Below are positions 10,342 through 22,879 of a stretch of 64,000 bases of DNA, piece after piece. The translations under genes and the position numbers were made by a program. Position 1 is the first letter of the stretch. The number at the start of each line of letters is the position of its first letter. The notes under the pieces were generated by a model. That model was not told the origin of the DNA. It saw only the letters and a program-made list of their open reading frames with translations, and did no database searches. The DNA comes from Dermanyssus gallinae (Eukaryota; Arthropoda; Arachnida; Mesostigmata; Dermanyssidae), in assembly GCA_003439945.1 (NCBI GenBank), contig QVRM01002443.1:102001-166000 (forward strand). Direction: 5' to 3'.

Positions 10342-12712
10342 TGCACACACATAACGAGTATGTATGCATGTATTTATAGCTGAGCAACCTCTTTGCTTTT
10401 CCAAAGGGTCAAGTGGGCGGATGAAACGACCCCCATTTCACACCCGATATGACGCTATCGTCGGCATCGGCGTAGCCCCTTTCTCCCCATGCTACTCTCC
10501 ACTAGCTGGTGGCGAACTCAGCGGCCGTGTCGATAATACAACAACAACAACAAAAACAACATGAACGGCTGCAATTCAAGCTGTTACGGCCAGGTCACTA
10601 GGAACCGTAGCTACTCAACAACGTATCAATGGACAGCCAGTGGCGGTGCAGCTGCTGCTGCTGCTGTTGTTGCTGTTTAGTGTTGCTGCTGCACGACCCG
10701 CTATCGGTGGTACCGCTACCGCCTCCGCCAAATCGTCTGCCTTCCCCTTTGTGCCTCGGGGGAGCGTAGTCAATCCCCCAGAGGGCGGCACGATGGCAGC
10801 TGGTTATGACTTTCATCGCTTCGCCAAGTACATTTTAGGTACGCGGGACAGGCAAGAAAACCTGCGCACTGCTAGTGCTGCTGCTGCTGTTGTTGTTGTT
10901 GTTCTTTTCGTCGTTGTTCTGCTTAACTGTGTTGTTGTTGTTGTGGTTGCTAGCGGTGTTGAAGTGGCTGCTATTCCACTATGCCGACCGAATGCATACC
11001 AAACGTTAGGATCGTGGCCGTAATAGTGTTGCTGGCACTCTACCGGTGGCATCAGGGTACTACGATTACTACTGATGCACACTACTTCTGTCACGCTCTT
11101 TTAGCTTTGTCATTTGTCCGCTGCATTACGGTTATCTCTCCTTCTTTCTCGTTGCCTTTTCTCCATCTCGATTCATCTCTTCTATTCATTTTATGTTCGC
11201 TCTCTCTCTCCCCCTCCTTCCATCTCTCTCATTGTCGCCCTACTGTGGGCAACGCGTCACCGTCGCCGAGCCCAGGGTGTACTCGTCCTTCCTCTATCCG
11301 GCTCACAACAACAACAACAACAACAACAATAATAGCAACAACAATCTAGCATCTATGCGTGGGCGAGCGACAGCCGACGTCCGTCGGCTATCCAGCCTGC
11401 TGATGCTGTTGTTGTTGTTGCCGCTGCTTGCAGATCGACGTCGTTGTGCGTAAGGCCGAAGCATCCTGGCCTCAGCGTACACGAGGAACATGAGGACGGC
11501 GATCGCCACAACGACAACAAGAACAACAACAACTGAACGGACAGACGGACGCCCAAATAAGCTGCTAGCGATACAGGATGACAGTGCACCAACACTGGGT
11601 TGCCGTTGCTTCTACTGTTGTAAAGCGTACCACCACGAATAATAATAGCACCACTACCACCACACTACCACTGTGCTGTTGGCCGATGGGTATCCGACTA
11701 GGAAAAAGTACAACAACAACAACAACAACAACGACAACGGCAGCAGCAGCAACAATAAGAACAACAGGAGCAGCAGTTGCCACCAACCATCACCCTTTTA
11801 CCCGCCTGGCCCACGCCAAACGTACGGGCTACGCAGAAATAGCTGTCGCTAACGGCAGGCAGGCAAACGAACAAGGCAACTCAGCATGACCGGCATGAGA
11901 AACAGCGGGTAAAGAAGAAGGGGAGTAGAAGGGAGTGGCGGTGGGAAGATGCTGGGAGGGGATGGGGAAATCTGCCTCTACTACAGCCTTTCTCGTTGTA
12001 CCCGTCGCCCCCCCCCCCCCCCGTCCCACGGCCGCTGCTCCCGCTGCTGCTGCTTCTGTCGGCCAGCACTAACGCCAATGAGGGCGCCAGCCACTGATGC
12101 AGGCACAGGCGGTGCAAAAAAGGCGACAATGGGGCTAATTTAGTTAAAGAGCGCGCAACTGAGAACCGCTGATAACGGATACGCTTCATAAAGCCAAAGA
12201 GAAAATAACAATAATCATAAACAAATACGATGACTCCCCGTGGAGAAAAACAGAAGTAGAAGTGAGTGGGGGACGAGGGTGGTGAAGGGCAGATGCTATA
12301 GGTAGAAGATGGTTATAGAAGAGGAGGGCGTTGGGGGCTGGCACAACGAGCGGTGGGGGTTCGGTCGGTAAGAAAATGAGGAGCAGCAGCAACAGCAGCA
12401 AAATGATGACTTTACGAAATATAAGGGAGCAAGGAAGAGCAGTGGTGGCAACGGGAAAAACAATACCGGAAACAAAACGGGGCAAGGACGATAAATGCAA
12501 GCCAAAGCAGCTGGAATAGGGGAAAGGCTTCGCGTAAGCGGTCGTGAAAGAACGAGAGTGACAGAAAGAGAGAGGGAGAGATGGAAAAGTGAAAGATAGA
12601 CAACAAGAGATGGTCCACAGAAAGAAGGCTGAGAAGCAGCGCTGACGGCGATGATGGTGGCAACAACGTCCGTCGCCTCCGTAGCAGCTGCAGCAACAAC
12701 AACATTATTCAT

Positions 12713-12744
<32 letters not shown>

Positions 12745-14181
12745 AAACAACAACAAAACAACATTGAGATCCCCAGCAATAGCAACCACACATCAACAAC
12801 AGGAGGCAGCCATACCCTCGGCTATAGCTCTGCTGTAATCGTCGGTGTCAGTGCTTGCGACTAACTCCTGGGCCTCTCGTAGCTCAGCAAGTTCTATGTC
12901 AACGCCTCTTATGCGCCTTCAAATGTGCCTCTATGGCCCGCCACCATTGCCTCTGGTCGCGCTTCGGTCGTCCATCGTTCTACTCGCTGCTGCTGCTGCT
13001 GCTGGGATTACCGGATTGCGACTACGGCGGCCGTTCGTCACCACACCAGCGGCGACAGCAGCAGCAGCAGCAGTAGCATCAGCTACAAGAATAATAGCAG
13101 CATAGAAAAGGAGGAGAGCGCCTCTTCCAAGCGAAAGGAATAGGGCAGTGCAGAGTGCAGTGCGGGTAGGTTGCTGCTGCTGCTTCGGCTTCTGCCGGTA
13201 CTACGACTTTTTCCGTCATTTTTTACCCATGCACATCTTCGAGATGACTTTCCGCACTTGCCGCTAATGAGTATTGATGTGGTTTTGGGTGCAGCAGCAG
13301 CAGCAAACCCAAAATGGGGGCAAAAATGGCGCTCACTACTAAAGTGAGTCAGTGAACGGATAAGATGCAGCCGTAACGCGCTAATGAGCTTGGTCGGGAT
13401 GGCCGCGAAACCGTGCGGCCGTTCCGTTTGAAAGTTGCCTAGAACGGATCGGGGCAAATGAGAGGAGAGCGCAAATGAGAGGAAGGGGATGCTTTTTTTC
13501 CATGCCATATTATCTTCTCTTGTTGACTCATTGCATTGTGCTGTTTCGTTTTTTACGAATGTTTCTGTCCTATATCTCCCACACACGTATATATATATAT
13601 GTATCACAAACACACGTGGTATATCATGCATAGTATCTATCTTTTTCCTACATCATCCGGCTTATTCGTCATTGCCTGCCTGACAAGCAAACCTTCACCA
13701 CCTCCACCACTACTGCTCCTAATGCCGCCCCCCGTTGTCGCTTCGTTGCATGTGCCACCGAATGGTAATGCCTCCGCCTGTCGCCTCCTATCGTATTCGG
13801 CGTCCTCCCTTGTTTCAGTCTCTCGATGAACTTACGGCGGTTCTAGCGCCAGCAGTACTGCCACTACGTTTCTACTAACTTCATGGCTATCACGTCATGA
13901 CAGTCGATTTAGATGCTCTGCAACTGTTTTGTGTAGAAGCATTGTTCTCATGTTGTAGGTCGATGTCCTGTCGCCATGATTTTACTTGTCTAGCCGAGCT
14001 AAGTAACCTTTTTTAGCGCACGCAAGTGAAGGTTTCCTGAGAAATGTGGGCGCGTTTATGGATAAGCAGGGTTATGTTTTAATAACGATTTTTTCATTAT
14101 TAAGAATGCACTAAGAAGCACACACATGTGTACATACACTTGGGAGACGATTGCCGTTCCACATGCATCCTTAATAAAGCC

Positions 14182-14183
<2 letters not shown>
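10339..14183. repeat. Triplet-rich low-complexity tract without recognised gene
   Basis: Dense CAA/TTG, CTG/CAG and CT repeats: TTG at 10876-10905, CT at 11195-11235, CAA at 11307-11345, 11708-11740 and 12712-12764, and C15 at 12008-12022. Many overlapping frames on both strands are open because triplet repeats lack stops. The Leu-rich frame at 10640-11023 resembles a signal peptide but has no in-frame ATG. No domain is recognised. Confidence 0.6.

Positions 14184-14215
<32 letters not shown>
14184..14215. repeat. (TA)n microsatellite
   Basis: A TA dinucleotide array of about 16 units. Confidence 0.95.
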
Positions 14216-14219
<4 letters not shown>

Positions 14220-15375
14220 GCACAGTTGTAAATACATGTATATGTCAGCCCATACCTGAAAGATTATTCACATGTGGACGATACAGATATATATCGTTCT
14301 GCCAATCTCTGAGCGGAAATAAATTTGCAAACACACATGTAAAAATATAAACATACGTAACACTCGTTTCTTGCCTGATGAACAGCCGAAATTATTGTCC
14401 AAACAGTAAAACAAAACTACGTTCATGCCAAAGTCAGCGTACTTTGCGTCTCGAATGTATCATCATTTTACTATTTTTCGGTTAAATGGCAGTTCTTTAG
14501 ATCATGCCACACCGCAACGTTTAACATCTTTGACGTCGCTATAAGTAGAGTACGACGCTTATAGAATCGTTTTTCAACGGCAGTAGCAGTATCAGAAGCA
14601 CTAGCAAAAAGTTAATGAACACAAGAAAAATAGCTAAAAAGGCACACAACATGCGTCGAAGTAGGAACATCGCGTCGGCTCTAGTCGGCTCGATTATTCA
14701 AACTCTCATTCAATTGTCGAAAAACATTCAATCGTTCTTTTAGTCAACATAGCGCCACCAGTGTCAGAATCCAACCTTGGAAAGGGAAAATGCGTGATTC
14801 CAGCCTCAGTAGGCTCTATTTATTGTCTAGCGCTGTATGTCCGTTGAGACGCCGCATCGGTCAACTGCAGCACCAGTTGCTTGCGCCATTGGGTTCGATG
14901 TGACAATAGGTCACACAAAGTGGGGCTGCATAAGGTCTACGGGGTTACCGTTGCAGATGTCCAATTGGGCTGCCGTTAATCGAAAAAAACTAACATATGT
15001 GTGTTGTGGTGCAAATCATATATTATACGTGCGGCGTACTTCTATGGCGACAGGTAGAAGCCCATAGAACCGTATAATTGTTGGCCTACAGGTGGGTTTC
15101 CTTAAGCTCTGTGGTGTCGTTGCACGTCTTTAAGGCTAATACATATATTTGTTGTTCTTGATTGTTATTCCGTGTTACATTTATTGTTGTATCTCCTTTA
15201 TTATAACGTCTTTGTAGAAACTTTGTTGTTGCTGCTATCTCGGCCAGTCTTGTAACCTAGAATTCAATATTTAAGGAGGTCGTTTTTAATTCGAGACGAT
15301 CATTTCTCTCTCTCTCTTATGGGTTTGAAATCACCATGAGATATATATTTCATGCACCAATAACCAAACATGTTA

Positions 15376-15410
<35 letters not shown>

Positions 15411-15635
15411 CACACCCTTTAGCAGGGGGGCTTTATTGAGATCACAGAAGAAGGGTATCGCAAGTCGGCCTTCAGGCGGCGGGTTGTACATGGTTAAGCT
15501 TACGGACTAAGCGCCATGCAAACATTTTCTTAACAATCGCTTACCTGGCAATCATTTTAGCCTGGAGATTGATTCTCGAGCGAGTGTTTGTAGTATTCAT
15601 GTTTAAAAAAAATCTCCCTGCTTGCTCGGGCCATA
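14216..15635. other. Unique sequence; (CT)n and (TA)n at 15.3-15.4 kb
   Basis: No gene is recognised. A 76-codon frame (14837-15067) has no known domain. A CT tract lies near 15305-15318 and a TA array at 15379-15408. Confidence 0.5.
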
Positions 15636-15830
15636 TATAAGGTTTCTCTAACAGTTTTTGCGGCAGCCTAGCCGCTGACCCTCAGGGGCATGGTTTCTCA
15701 TCTGTTCTCAATGAGCATCACTCAGAGAGAATTCGATCAGCAACGGGGATAAAACCGGCGACACCCCGCTAGATGACTTCCATAACAAACGCACTTGCCA
15801 CGGAAACCACGCCGCCGCATGGCCTTCCTG
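15636..15830 (-). mobile_element. tRNA-derived SINE relic, family 2, copy A
   Basis: This copy aligns over about 140 bp with the sequence at 55801-55965. Shared blocks are AGCCGCTGACCCTCAG, TTCTCAATGAGCATC, GAATTCGA and CCGGCGACACCCCG. On the minus strand a tRNA-like head (GGCGGCGTGGTTTCCGTGG) precedes a B-box-like GGTTTTATCCCC (plus-strand 15745-15756), where copy B keeps GGTTCGATCCC. The tail contains CTGAGGGTCAGC, also found in the unrelated-headed SINE at 8228-8440, which suggests a shared 3' module recognised by one LINE. No target-site duplication is evident, so it is older. Confidence 0.75.
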
Positions 15831-16194
15831 TAGCCCGTCTAAAACAGCTAGTATTACCAGTAGTGTTCATGACTCCGTCTTGATCCTTTCAGCTTCCCGC
15901 TGCCGATCTATTACGTTTTTTTGCCCCGCACGATCTCTAACCAGCTTCTCTGACTGTTAGTTTTCTTTTGATCGACACGTTACCTGCGTAGCTACCAAGA
16001 TAAAGCTGTGCCGAACTTTACTCCCTCGGTTTCCTTTTGACACATGCGGACGCTGCTCTCTGACACACACCTACACAGCAGATACCTTTCAAAATACTTC
16101 TACCGTTCAGCGGGTTAGCCCCGACTTATTCTACTCACCTGAGTCTTAGTTTGATGGCGCTCGAGCAAACCCTTGTGGGGCTGCTGTTATGGAT

Positions 16195-16197
<3 letters not shown>
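15831..16197. other. Unique sequence; possible minus-strand splice donor
   Basis: On the minus strand CAG/GTGAGT occurs at about 16134-16142, a consensus 5' splice site, but no recognisable coding exon precedes it. Confidence 0.3.

Positions 16198-16230
<33 letters not shown>
16198..16230. repeat. (TTG)n microsatellite
   Basis: A pure TTG array of about 11 units, followed by CTG/TTG triplets. Confidence 0.9.
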
Positions 16231-19200
16231 GCTGTTGCTGCTGTTGCCAGCTCTTACCTGTTCGGTCAAGAGCATCGACCCAATGACTTAGGACAGCTTA
16301 GGTCATCAATACAGCCGGCTTGATGGCCTGACCTGGCCAACTAGACAAAGTAGACAAGCTGAAAGGTGGTCGCAACTGAAGATGCGGCTCATGAACAAAC
16401 AGCGCTGGTACATCGCGCGACTTATTTCTATCGCTAGCGGCCACAGTCACACTGTCATTTTGGCCACAACAATCACCCCTTTTTAGGTACTTCTCATCGA
16501 GAGAACAAGACCGCGCGAACAACTATCAAAAGAGAAGGCCACACGAATCACTAACTCACTAGCAGTAAGGGCATTCTTCTATGTTTTGCTTTGCGTGTTA
16601 CTTCTCCTCTGTCTTGTGAGTTCCATGTGGTTTTGCGCTTTACGGGAACACATTGACGGACTGGTTAGGCTAAACAAATCGTCTAAATAACCAACATAAT
16701 GCTTGACCGAATGAACGACGCCTAACTTTCTCTGAATTATCAGACCTCATCAACGCCCTCAGTGATAGTACACCGGACCACTACCACGTTTTCTTTATAT
16801 AACTAATTGAAAAATATGATTCTACAACACGGATACCACAGCAGGAAATTCATCTGCAAGTGTGGGCCGGCATTGTTGGACTCCAACATAATAAAAACCA
16901 GTAGCCTCCCCCCCCCCGCCGACAACCGGAATCTCCAACGCAAACACCTCAAATTATCAGAAAAAAGAGGGTGTATTTCATAGCTAGGAACAAAGTATAA
17001 AGTCTTGTGGCACCCTTACAGTCATATAACGAGTCGCTCCTTAAGGCCGGTTTGTCCAGTCATGTAGGTGGTCAAATATGACTCTAAGAAGGTGAGACGG
17101 GTAGGCAGGCTCTTAAAAGCACCGACTAGCGAGATGTTTGTAGTTCGCGATGTCGCATTTCCGCTAGGCGACATTACGTTGTTGTTGTTGTTGTTGTTGT
17201 TGCTGCTGCAGCTGTGGGTTACTGCTCTTGTTGTTGACGCTATTTCTGTCATTGTAGTTGTCACTGTTGTGGCTGCGGATGTTGATGTTTATGTTACTGT
17301 TGTTATCATCATTGACGTTGATGGTGTTGCCGTTTCGTCGCTGTCGTTGCTTATGGAAAACGACGAAACGACAAGAATGGACCAAGAGCGTCAGCGGCGG
17401 CGTTGACACCATCACTACCAACAACAGCAACAACAATAACGACGACGACGACAAAGTCACAATGGATGGAGCAGCAAAGCTGTTGCAGACACCACCAGCT
17501 ATTATTGACCTGGCCCCCCCTCTTAGATCTCACCATTCAGTAACGATTTATATTGAAACAAAAGAGCTCGGTGACCGTGACTTTGTAAGTTTACTGACCT
17601 CATCATTACGACTTTATACGGCTTTGCTATTTTACTTCCTCCCTATCGTGCAGGCTCCCTGTTTCGCTCACATCCCTGTCTGGCTCTGTTTCTCTGAGTT
17701 CCCTTCCTCCCTTTATCATCTCGTTTTCTAGTTCTACTTAATTTACTCGTTTCGCCTATTCGTTATCCGCGTGTTTGAATTCGGATTTTGAACCACTGGC
17801 GGGGTTGAACGAAGCGTGGGCCAACAGCTCGATCACAGTAAGCTTCCGTTTTACCGTAGACATTGCTTAAGCAACATGCTCGACAACATCCACTGACACA
17901 TCATCACATCAGACTAGACGTTCCCTCAGAGCCTATTATTACTATTAGTTTTTAAATCAAACAATTGTGTTTTGCTGCTATCAGTAAATGTCGTGTCGGT
18001 CCATGATGCCTGTAATAAAAGTCACGTTCCCTCTACAAACAGCCAATGGCATCATCTGCCTCAGAAACACCAACTCGCGTCGGTCGCTCGTAATATCCTC
18101 TATACGTTCTGCAATATTCTTTCAAAACTTAGCGGTGCCGGCATTTATTTGACTTAGAGATATATTGTTATTATTATTATTATTGGCGTTATATTGTTAT
18201 TATTATCGTTTTCATTTATTATTATTTTTATTATTATTATTATGGTCTGCTGTTTTTGGTACTGCTTAATTATCTCACAGTCGAACAGGTCAGTTCCAGA
18301 TAGTCAAGGCATTCGGCACTTTGGTACCGAAGACTGGTACTGAATGGCCATTCTCAAACAAGTCCGCTCTTTCAACTACTACCACTACAACATTTGCTAT
18401 TACAATACATATTTATCATGCTTGCCGCCGTCATCTTCGTCCTATATAAAACCAGAGATACTCCGCCTGCCCATCCGCCCGTAACTAATTGGGGTTAGTT
18501 GGTGGGTGGCTCTTGGCTGTTGCTGCTGCTGCTACTGCAGTAGGCACTGTCGGACCCAGCAAGCCAGACCCCAAACGCGAACGGGTCGAGCAGATAAAGA
18601 AAATTCGTGTGACCGGTACGTACTACCAGTCACGATGGATGTCCACCACATCGCGTGGTGAATCGACGAAGCCTGTTGAAGAATGATGACGCCCTGCGGT
18701 GACAGCGAACAACATCGGTGACTATCACCACCGGACGAAATGCACGATCACGGGACGAAACCGGCGACAAACCAGCGCCCTCTGGCGGGCCGTCACGAGA
18801 CGACAGCTCTACAGAGAGCGGAACTGGCCACGACGAGGTCACGCCGGTCGAATCGTCCAACCAGAATCGTGGGGGCGGAGGGGTGCAATCGCCATAGTCC
18901 ACCGCCCCCGACGCCGCCCCCGACGCCGCCCCCGACGCCGCTTATGCCCGATATTCATTGACTGACTGACTGACTGCCAGCCTCACAGTTAGTGAATGTA
19001 TTCAACTCATCAAGCATCAAGTCATCACGGGTGCTCATTAAATGTTGGCTCTCTCCCTACCGTTTTTTATTAACAGCAGATACTCATTAAATATGTGTTC
19101 TGTTTTACTCTCTCTCTCTCTATATATATCTCTCTCCCGCTGTCTCTTTTTCTGTCTCTCTTTCTGTTTGGGTGTATCTGCTAAATGCTACTGTCCTTTG

Positions 19201-19622
19201 TGGATCGGATGCGGCCGGGCCCTCCCTCGCCTCCCCAATAAACAAAGCGATAGCGTGGTCGTCATCGTCAGGTAACGCGATTAAGGCCACCTTCTATATC
19301 ATGACCAATCAACGACTCTCTCTCTCTCTCTCTCTCTCTCTACGCACGATAACGCTCGACTTCCTCTTTTTTTGGTGCATTGTGATCGTTGTTGGTGTTG
19401 TTGTTATTGCTGTTGTTGTTATTGTTGTTGTTGTTGTCTTTGGCGCACTGCCGAAAACCGTTGACTCTGACTGCCATCCATGATGACGAGGATGATACTC
19501 TAACACATTTCTTTCTGCCGACCACCGGAAAGGGTCAGCTCGTTTACTGTGGGATGATTCATTAGATCACTAACTCATATTTAGCCGTTTATGTTCACGA
19601 CACTATCACACACACACATATA
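16231..19622. repeat. Low-complexity and unique DNA without recognised gene
   Basis: Contains a TTG/CTG tract at 17176-17230, ATT-rich DNA at 18164-18243, three exact copies of the 12-mer CCGCCCCCGACG at 18902-18937, a (TGAC)n tract at 18958-18975 and CT arrays at 19108-19135 and 19316-19341. A short frame beginning at an ATG in a fair context (17462) ends at a consensus donor (TTT/GTAAGT, 17584-17589), but it has no recognisable domain. Confidence 0.5.
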
Positions 19623-20698
19623 CAGGGTGTGACTGAACGAATTTTATAGCGATACATAAAATTGTAGAGCTCGTTAAAACGAATATTTTTTCCAATGGAA
19701 CATGTGCTCTGAGAAGTCTTGTTTCGGAGTTACAGTGAAATTACTACAATTTGTGACACTGGTGTTTTTGCCCGACATAGGAGCACGAAATGTGCTGTTG
19801 CGAGACAACCAGTCTTCCTAGACAGAAACTAAGCACACCGTCGTGTTCGTGATAAAATTCTGCTCCATCTGATGGATATGCAAGGCCGGTCAGAAGACGC
19901 GACATGGTCGCTTAGAAGAAAATTCGCCAAAAATGAAGTTCTTCATCAGCGTTCACGCCAAATACTTTAGAATCATAACCCTACAACCACTCACAGCGCT
20001 CAAAGCGGACATATTCAGCCAATGCGCAATTCATGGCGATCATTTTGGTGCCAAACATATGTCAATGCGAGCTGTGGTTGCGGAGTAATTACGAGTTTTC
20101 GGCGGGATGTCCAGATTAAGTGCATGAAAAATGACGCGCTGCGGCTGTCGCGCGACACGTCGGCGGTAGTGAACGTCGCCACACAGTCATTTTACATGCA
20201 CTCAATCTGGACATCCCGCCGAAAACTCGTAATTACTCCGCAACCACAGCTCGCATTGACATATGTTTGGTACCAAAATGATCGCCATGAATTGCGCATT
20301 GGCTGAATATGTCCGCTTTGAGCGCTGTGAGTGGTTGTAGGGTTATGATTCTAAAGTATTTGGCGTGAACGCTAATGAAGAACTTTATTTTTGGCGAATT
20401 TTCTTCTAAGCGACCATGTCGCGTCTTCTGACCGGCCTTGCATATTCAGCAGATGGAGCAGAATTTTATCACGAACACGACGGTGTGCTTAGTTTCTGTC
20501 TAGGAAGACTGGTTGTCTCGCAACAGCACATTTCGTGCTCCTATGTCGGGCAAAAACACCAGTGTCGCAAATTGTAGTCATTTCACTGTAACTCCGAAAC
20601 AAGACTTCTCAGAGCACATGTTCCATTGGAAAAAATATTCGTTTTAACGAGCTCTACAATTTTATGTATCGCTATAAAATTCGTTCAGTCACACCCTA
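19623..20698. mobile_element. Long foldback element 1, ~1.08 kb, TA-flanked
   Basis: The element is one long inverted repeat. The left arm 19623-20134 is mirrored by the right arm 20187-20698, around a unique 52-bp spacer (20135-20186). The outer ends read CAGGGTGTGACTGAACGA and its complement TCGTTCAGTCACACCCTA, flanked by TA. Ends of the CAGGGTGT type and TA target sites are typical of Tc1/mariner-type elements, so a non-autonomous member of that group is likely. No transposase is encoded; the 94-codon frame at 20022-20306 simply crosses the palindrome centre. Arms look more than 95% identical by eye, which implies recent formation or ongoing correction. A transcript would fold into a ~500-bp hairpin. 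Confidence 0.9.
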
Positions 20699-20704
20699 TA
20701 TATA

Positions 20705-21750
20705 CAGGGTGTTGCAGAAATGTTTTATAATAGAATATACAAATTGTAGAGCTCGTTGAAGCAAATTTTTTTTTTCCAATGGAACATGATCTCTGAGAAG
20801 TCTTGTTTCGGAATGAGAGCGAAATTACTACAAATTGTGACACTAGTGTTTTTGCCCGGCATAAAATGTGCTGTTGCGAGACAACCAGTCCCCCTACACA
20901 GACTAAACACACTGTCGTGTTCCTGAGAAAATTCAGCTTCCTCCGAAGAGCATATAAGGTCGGTCAGAAGATTCGACACGGTCGTTTAAAAGAGAATTCG
21001 TCAAAAATGAAGTTCTTTATTAGCTTTTACGCCAAATACTTCAGAATCATAACCCTACGACCACCCACGTGTTCAAAGCTAACATATTCAGCAAATGCGC
21101 ATTTCATGACGATCACTTTGGTACCAAACTTATGGCAATGCGAGCTGTGGTTGCGGAGTAATTACGATTTTCGGAGGGCATGTCCAGATTAAGTGCATGT
21201 AAAATGACTGTGGCGACGTTCACACCGCCGACGTGTCGCGCGACAGCCGCAGCGCGTCATTTTACATGCACTTAATCTGGACATGCCCTCCGAAAAATCG
21301 TAATTACTCCGCAACCACAGACCGCATTGCCATAAGTTTGGTACCAAAGTGATCGTCATGAAGTATGTTAGCTTTGAACACGTGGGTTGTCGTAGGGTTA
21401 TGATTCTGAAGTATTTGGCGTAAAAGCTAAAAAAAGAACTTCATTTTTGACGAATTCTCTTTTAAACGACCGTGTCGCATCGTCTGACCGTCTGATGTGC
21501 TTCGAAAGAAGCAGAATTTTCTCAGAAACACGACAGTGTGTTTGGTTTATGTCTAGGGGGACTGGTTGTCTCGTAATTGCACATTTTATGCTCCTATGTC
21601 GGGCAAAAACACGAGTGTCACAAATTGTAGTAATTTCGCTCTCACTCCGAAACAAGACTTCTCAGAGACCATGTTCCATTGGAAAAATGTTTGCTTTAAC
21701 GAGCTCTACAATTCCCTATTTCTATTATAAAAAGATTCTGCGACACCCTA
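20705..21750. mobile_element. Long foldback element 2, ~1.05 kb, TA-flanked
   Basis: Same family as the element at 19623-20698, starting only 6 bp of TA later. The left arm is 20705-21207, the spacer 21208-21256 (49 bp) and the right arm 21257-21750. Its ends read CAGGGTGTTGCAGAAA and the complement of TAGGGTGTCGCAGAAT. The spacer is the reverse complement of the first element's spacer, apart from small indels. Arms match the sister copy along their length (for example GTAGAGCTCGTT, CCAATGGAACATG, GTGCTGTTGCGAGACAACCAG) with scattered differences. It has no coding capacity of its own. Confidence 0.9.
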
Positions 21751-22394
21751 TATATATATATATATACAAAGCGTGGCTGGACCGAAGGCTTACAGAGCAT
21801 ACCTGAAACAAAACATTATTATTGTTATTATTGCGTTTGTCATCACTTTTACTGCTCAGCCTTGGTAAGCCTGCTCAAGATGTCGGCATGACGCACAGAA
21901 GAACGAACGACTTTTAAAACTCTGTTCCGCGACTAACTATCACAAGGACTTACACGGCCAAAAAAACAGTTCGGTGGAAACCAAAACATTTTTGTCAATA
22001 ACGGTTAATTAAGCAAATTGCCCAGCATTATAAGCATTTCTGTTTACCGGTGTTGAAATAACCGTTTCGCCGTAATGGCGAATGGATCACCACTAATGTT
22101 GATAGTCCATTCCAATCCCAAGCACCTACTAACAGACAGTCAAATTTGGACACGTCTTTATTTAAACTATTTCTCTATTTGCTTGCTGAGTCTATTGATA
22201 ATTGAGTTGTATAGCGGTTTGTTCCTCAGTTTGTGTATACAAACTCCAATGCGAGTTGAGCTAGATTATTTGCAACTGCATGCTGTACGTTGAAATAATT
22301 AGTCTATGTGGGAGAATAGAACAATTGTCAGGTGTTGCAGCTCGTATACATACATGTAGACAAGTACTACGTGTATTTCTATCGAAATTGCATA

Positions 22395-22398
<4 letters not shown>
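21751..22398. other. Unique sequence; (TA)n at the left edge
   Basis: A short TA array (about 21749-21765) follows the foldback pair. No gene is recognised. Confidence 0.5.
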
Positions 22399-22458
<60 letters not shown>

Positions 22459-22495
22459 TATATAAATATATATATATATATACATATATATATAG

Positions 22496-22545
<50 letters not shown>
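22399..22545. repeat. Complex (TA)n array, ~147 bp
   Basis: Several TA blocks separated by single-base interruptions (CATATA, AAATA, GATATT). Confidence 0.95.
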
Positions 22546-22546
<1 letters not shown>

Positions 22547-22848
22547 AATCTGTAACCTAAATCTGTCAATCTTAAGTAAGGTCAGCTTAGTAATGAGTGT
22601 GTGTCACGTCAGGTTCAAGTCGGTGATTCTGATGTCAAACTAGTCAGCGATCTGCATATCCATCATGGGGACGTATGCATGTATATATATAGGCTGTCCG
22701 AATAATTATCAGGCAAATTCCCTCCTTTATTGTCTCTCCGTGTCGTAGTGTCAGTGCGTGAGAAATTGCATTATATCTGTATTGAAATTATGTTTAAAGT
22801 ATCTTAAAGTTCTTGTTTTTACGCTTCTATGAGACTAGTTTGCCAAAA

Positions 22849-22879
<31 letters not shown>

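Noticed and set aside
10640..11023. Leu-rich frame resembling a signal peptide followed by a secreted propeptide
   Set aside because: It begins at GTG with no in-frame ATG nearby, and the hydrophobic part is a CTG repeat.
16298..16522. 74-codon minus-strand frame near minus-strand donor-like CAG/GTAAGA
   Set aside because: No in-frame ATG, the frame ends before the donor, and no family is recognised.
20022..20306. 94-codon frame inside foldback element 1
   Set aside because: It spans the palindrome centre and reads the same sequence in both directions. There is no protein signal.
22399..22545. Regular spaced repeats suggesting a CRISPR-like array
   Set aside because: It is a TA dinucleotide array with point interruptions. 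There are no repeat-spacer units, and the genome is eukaryotic.
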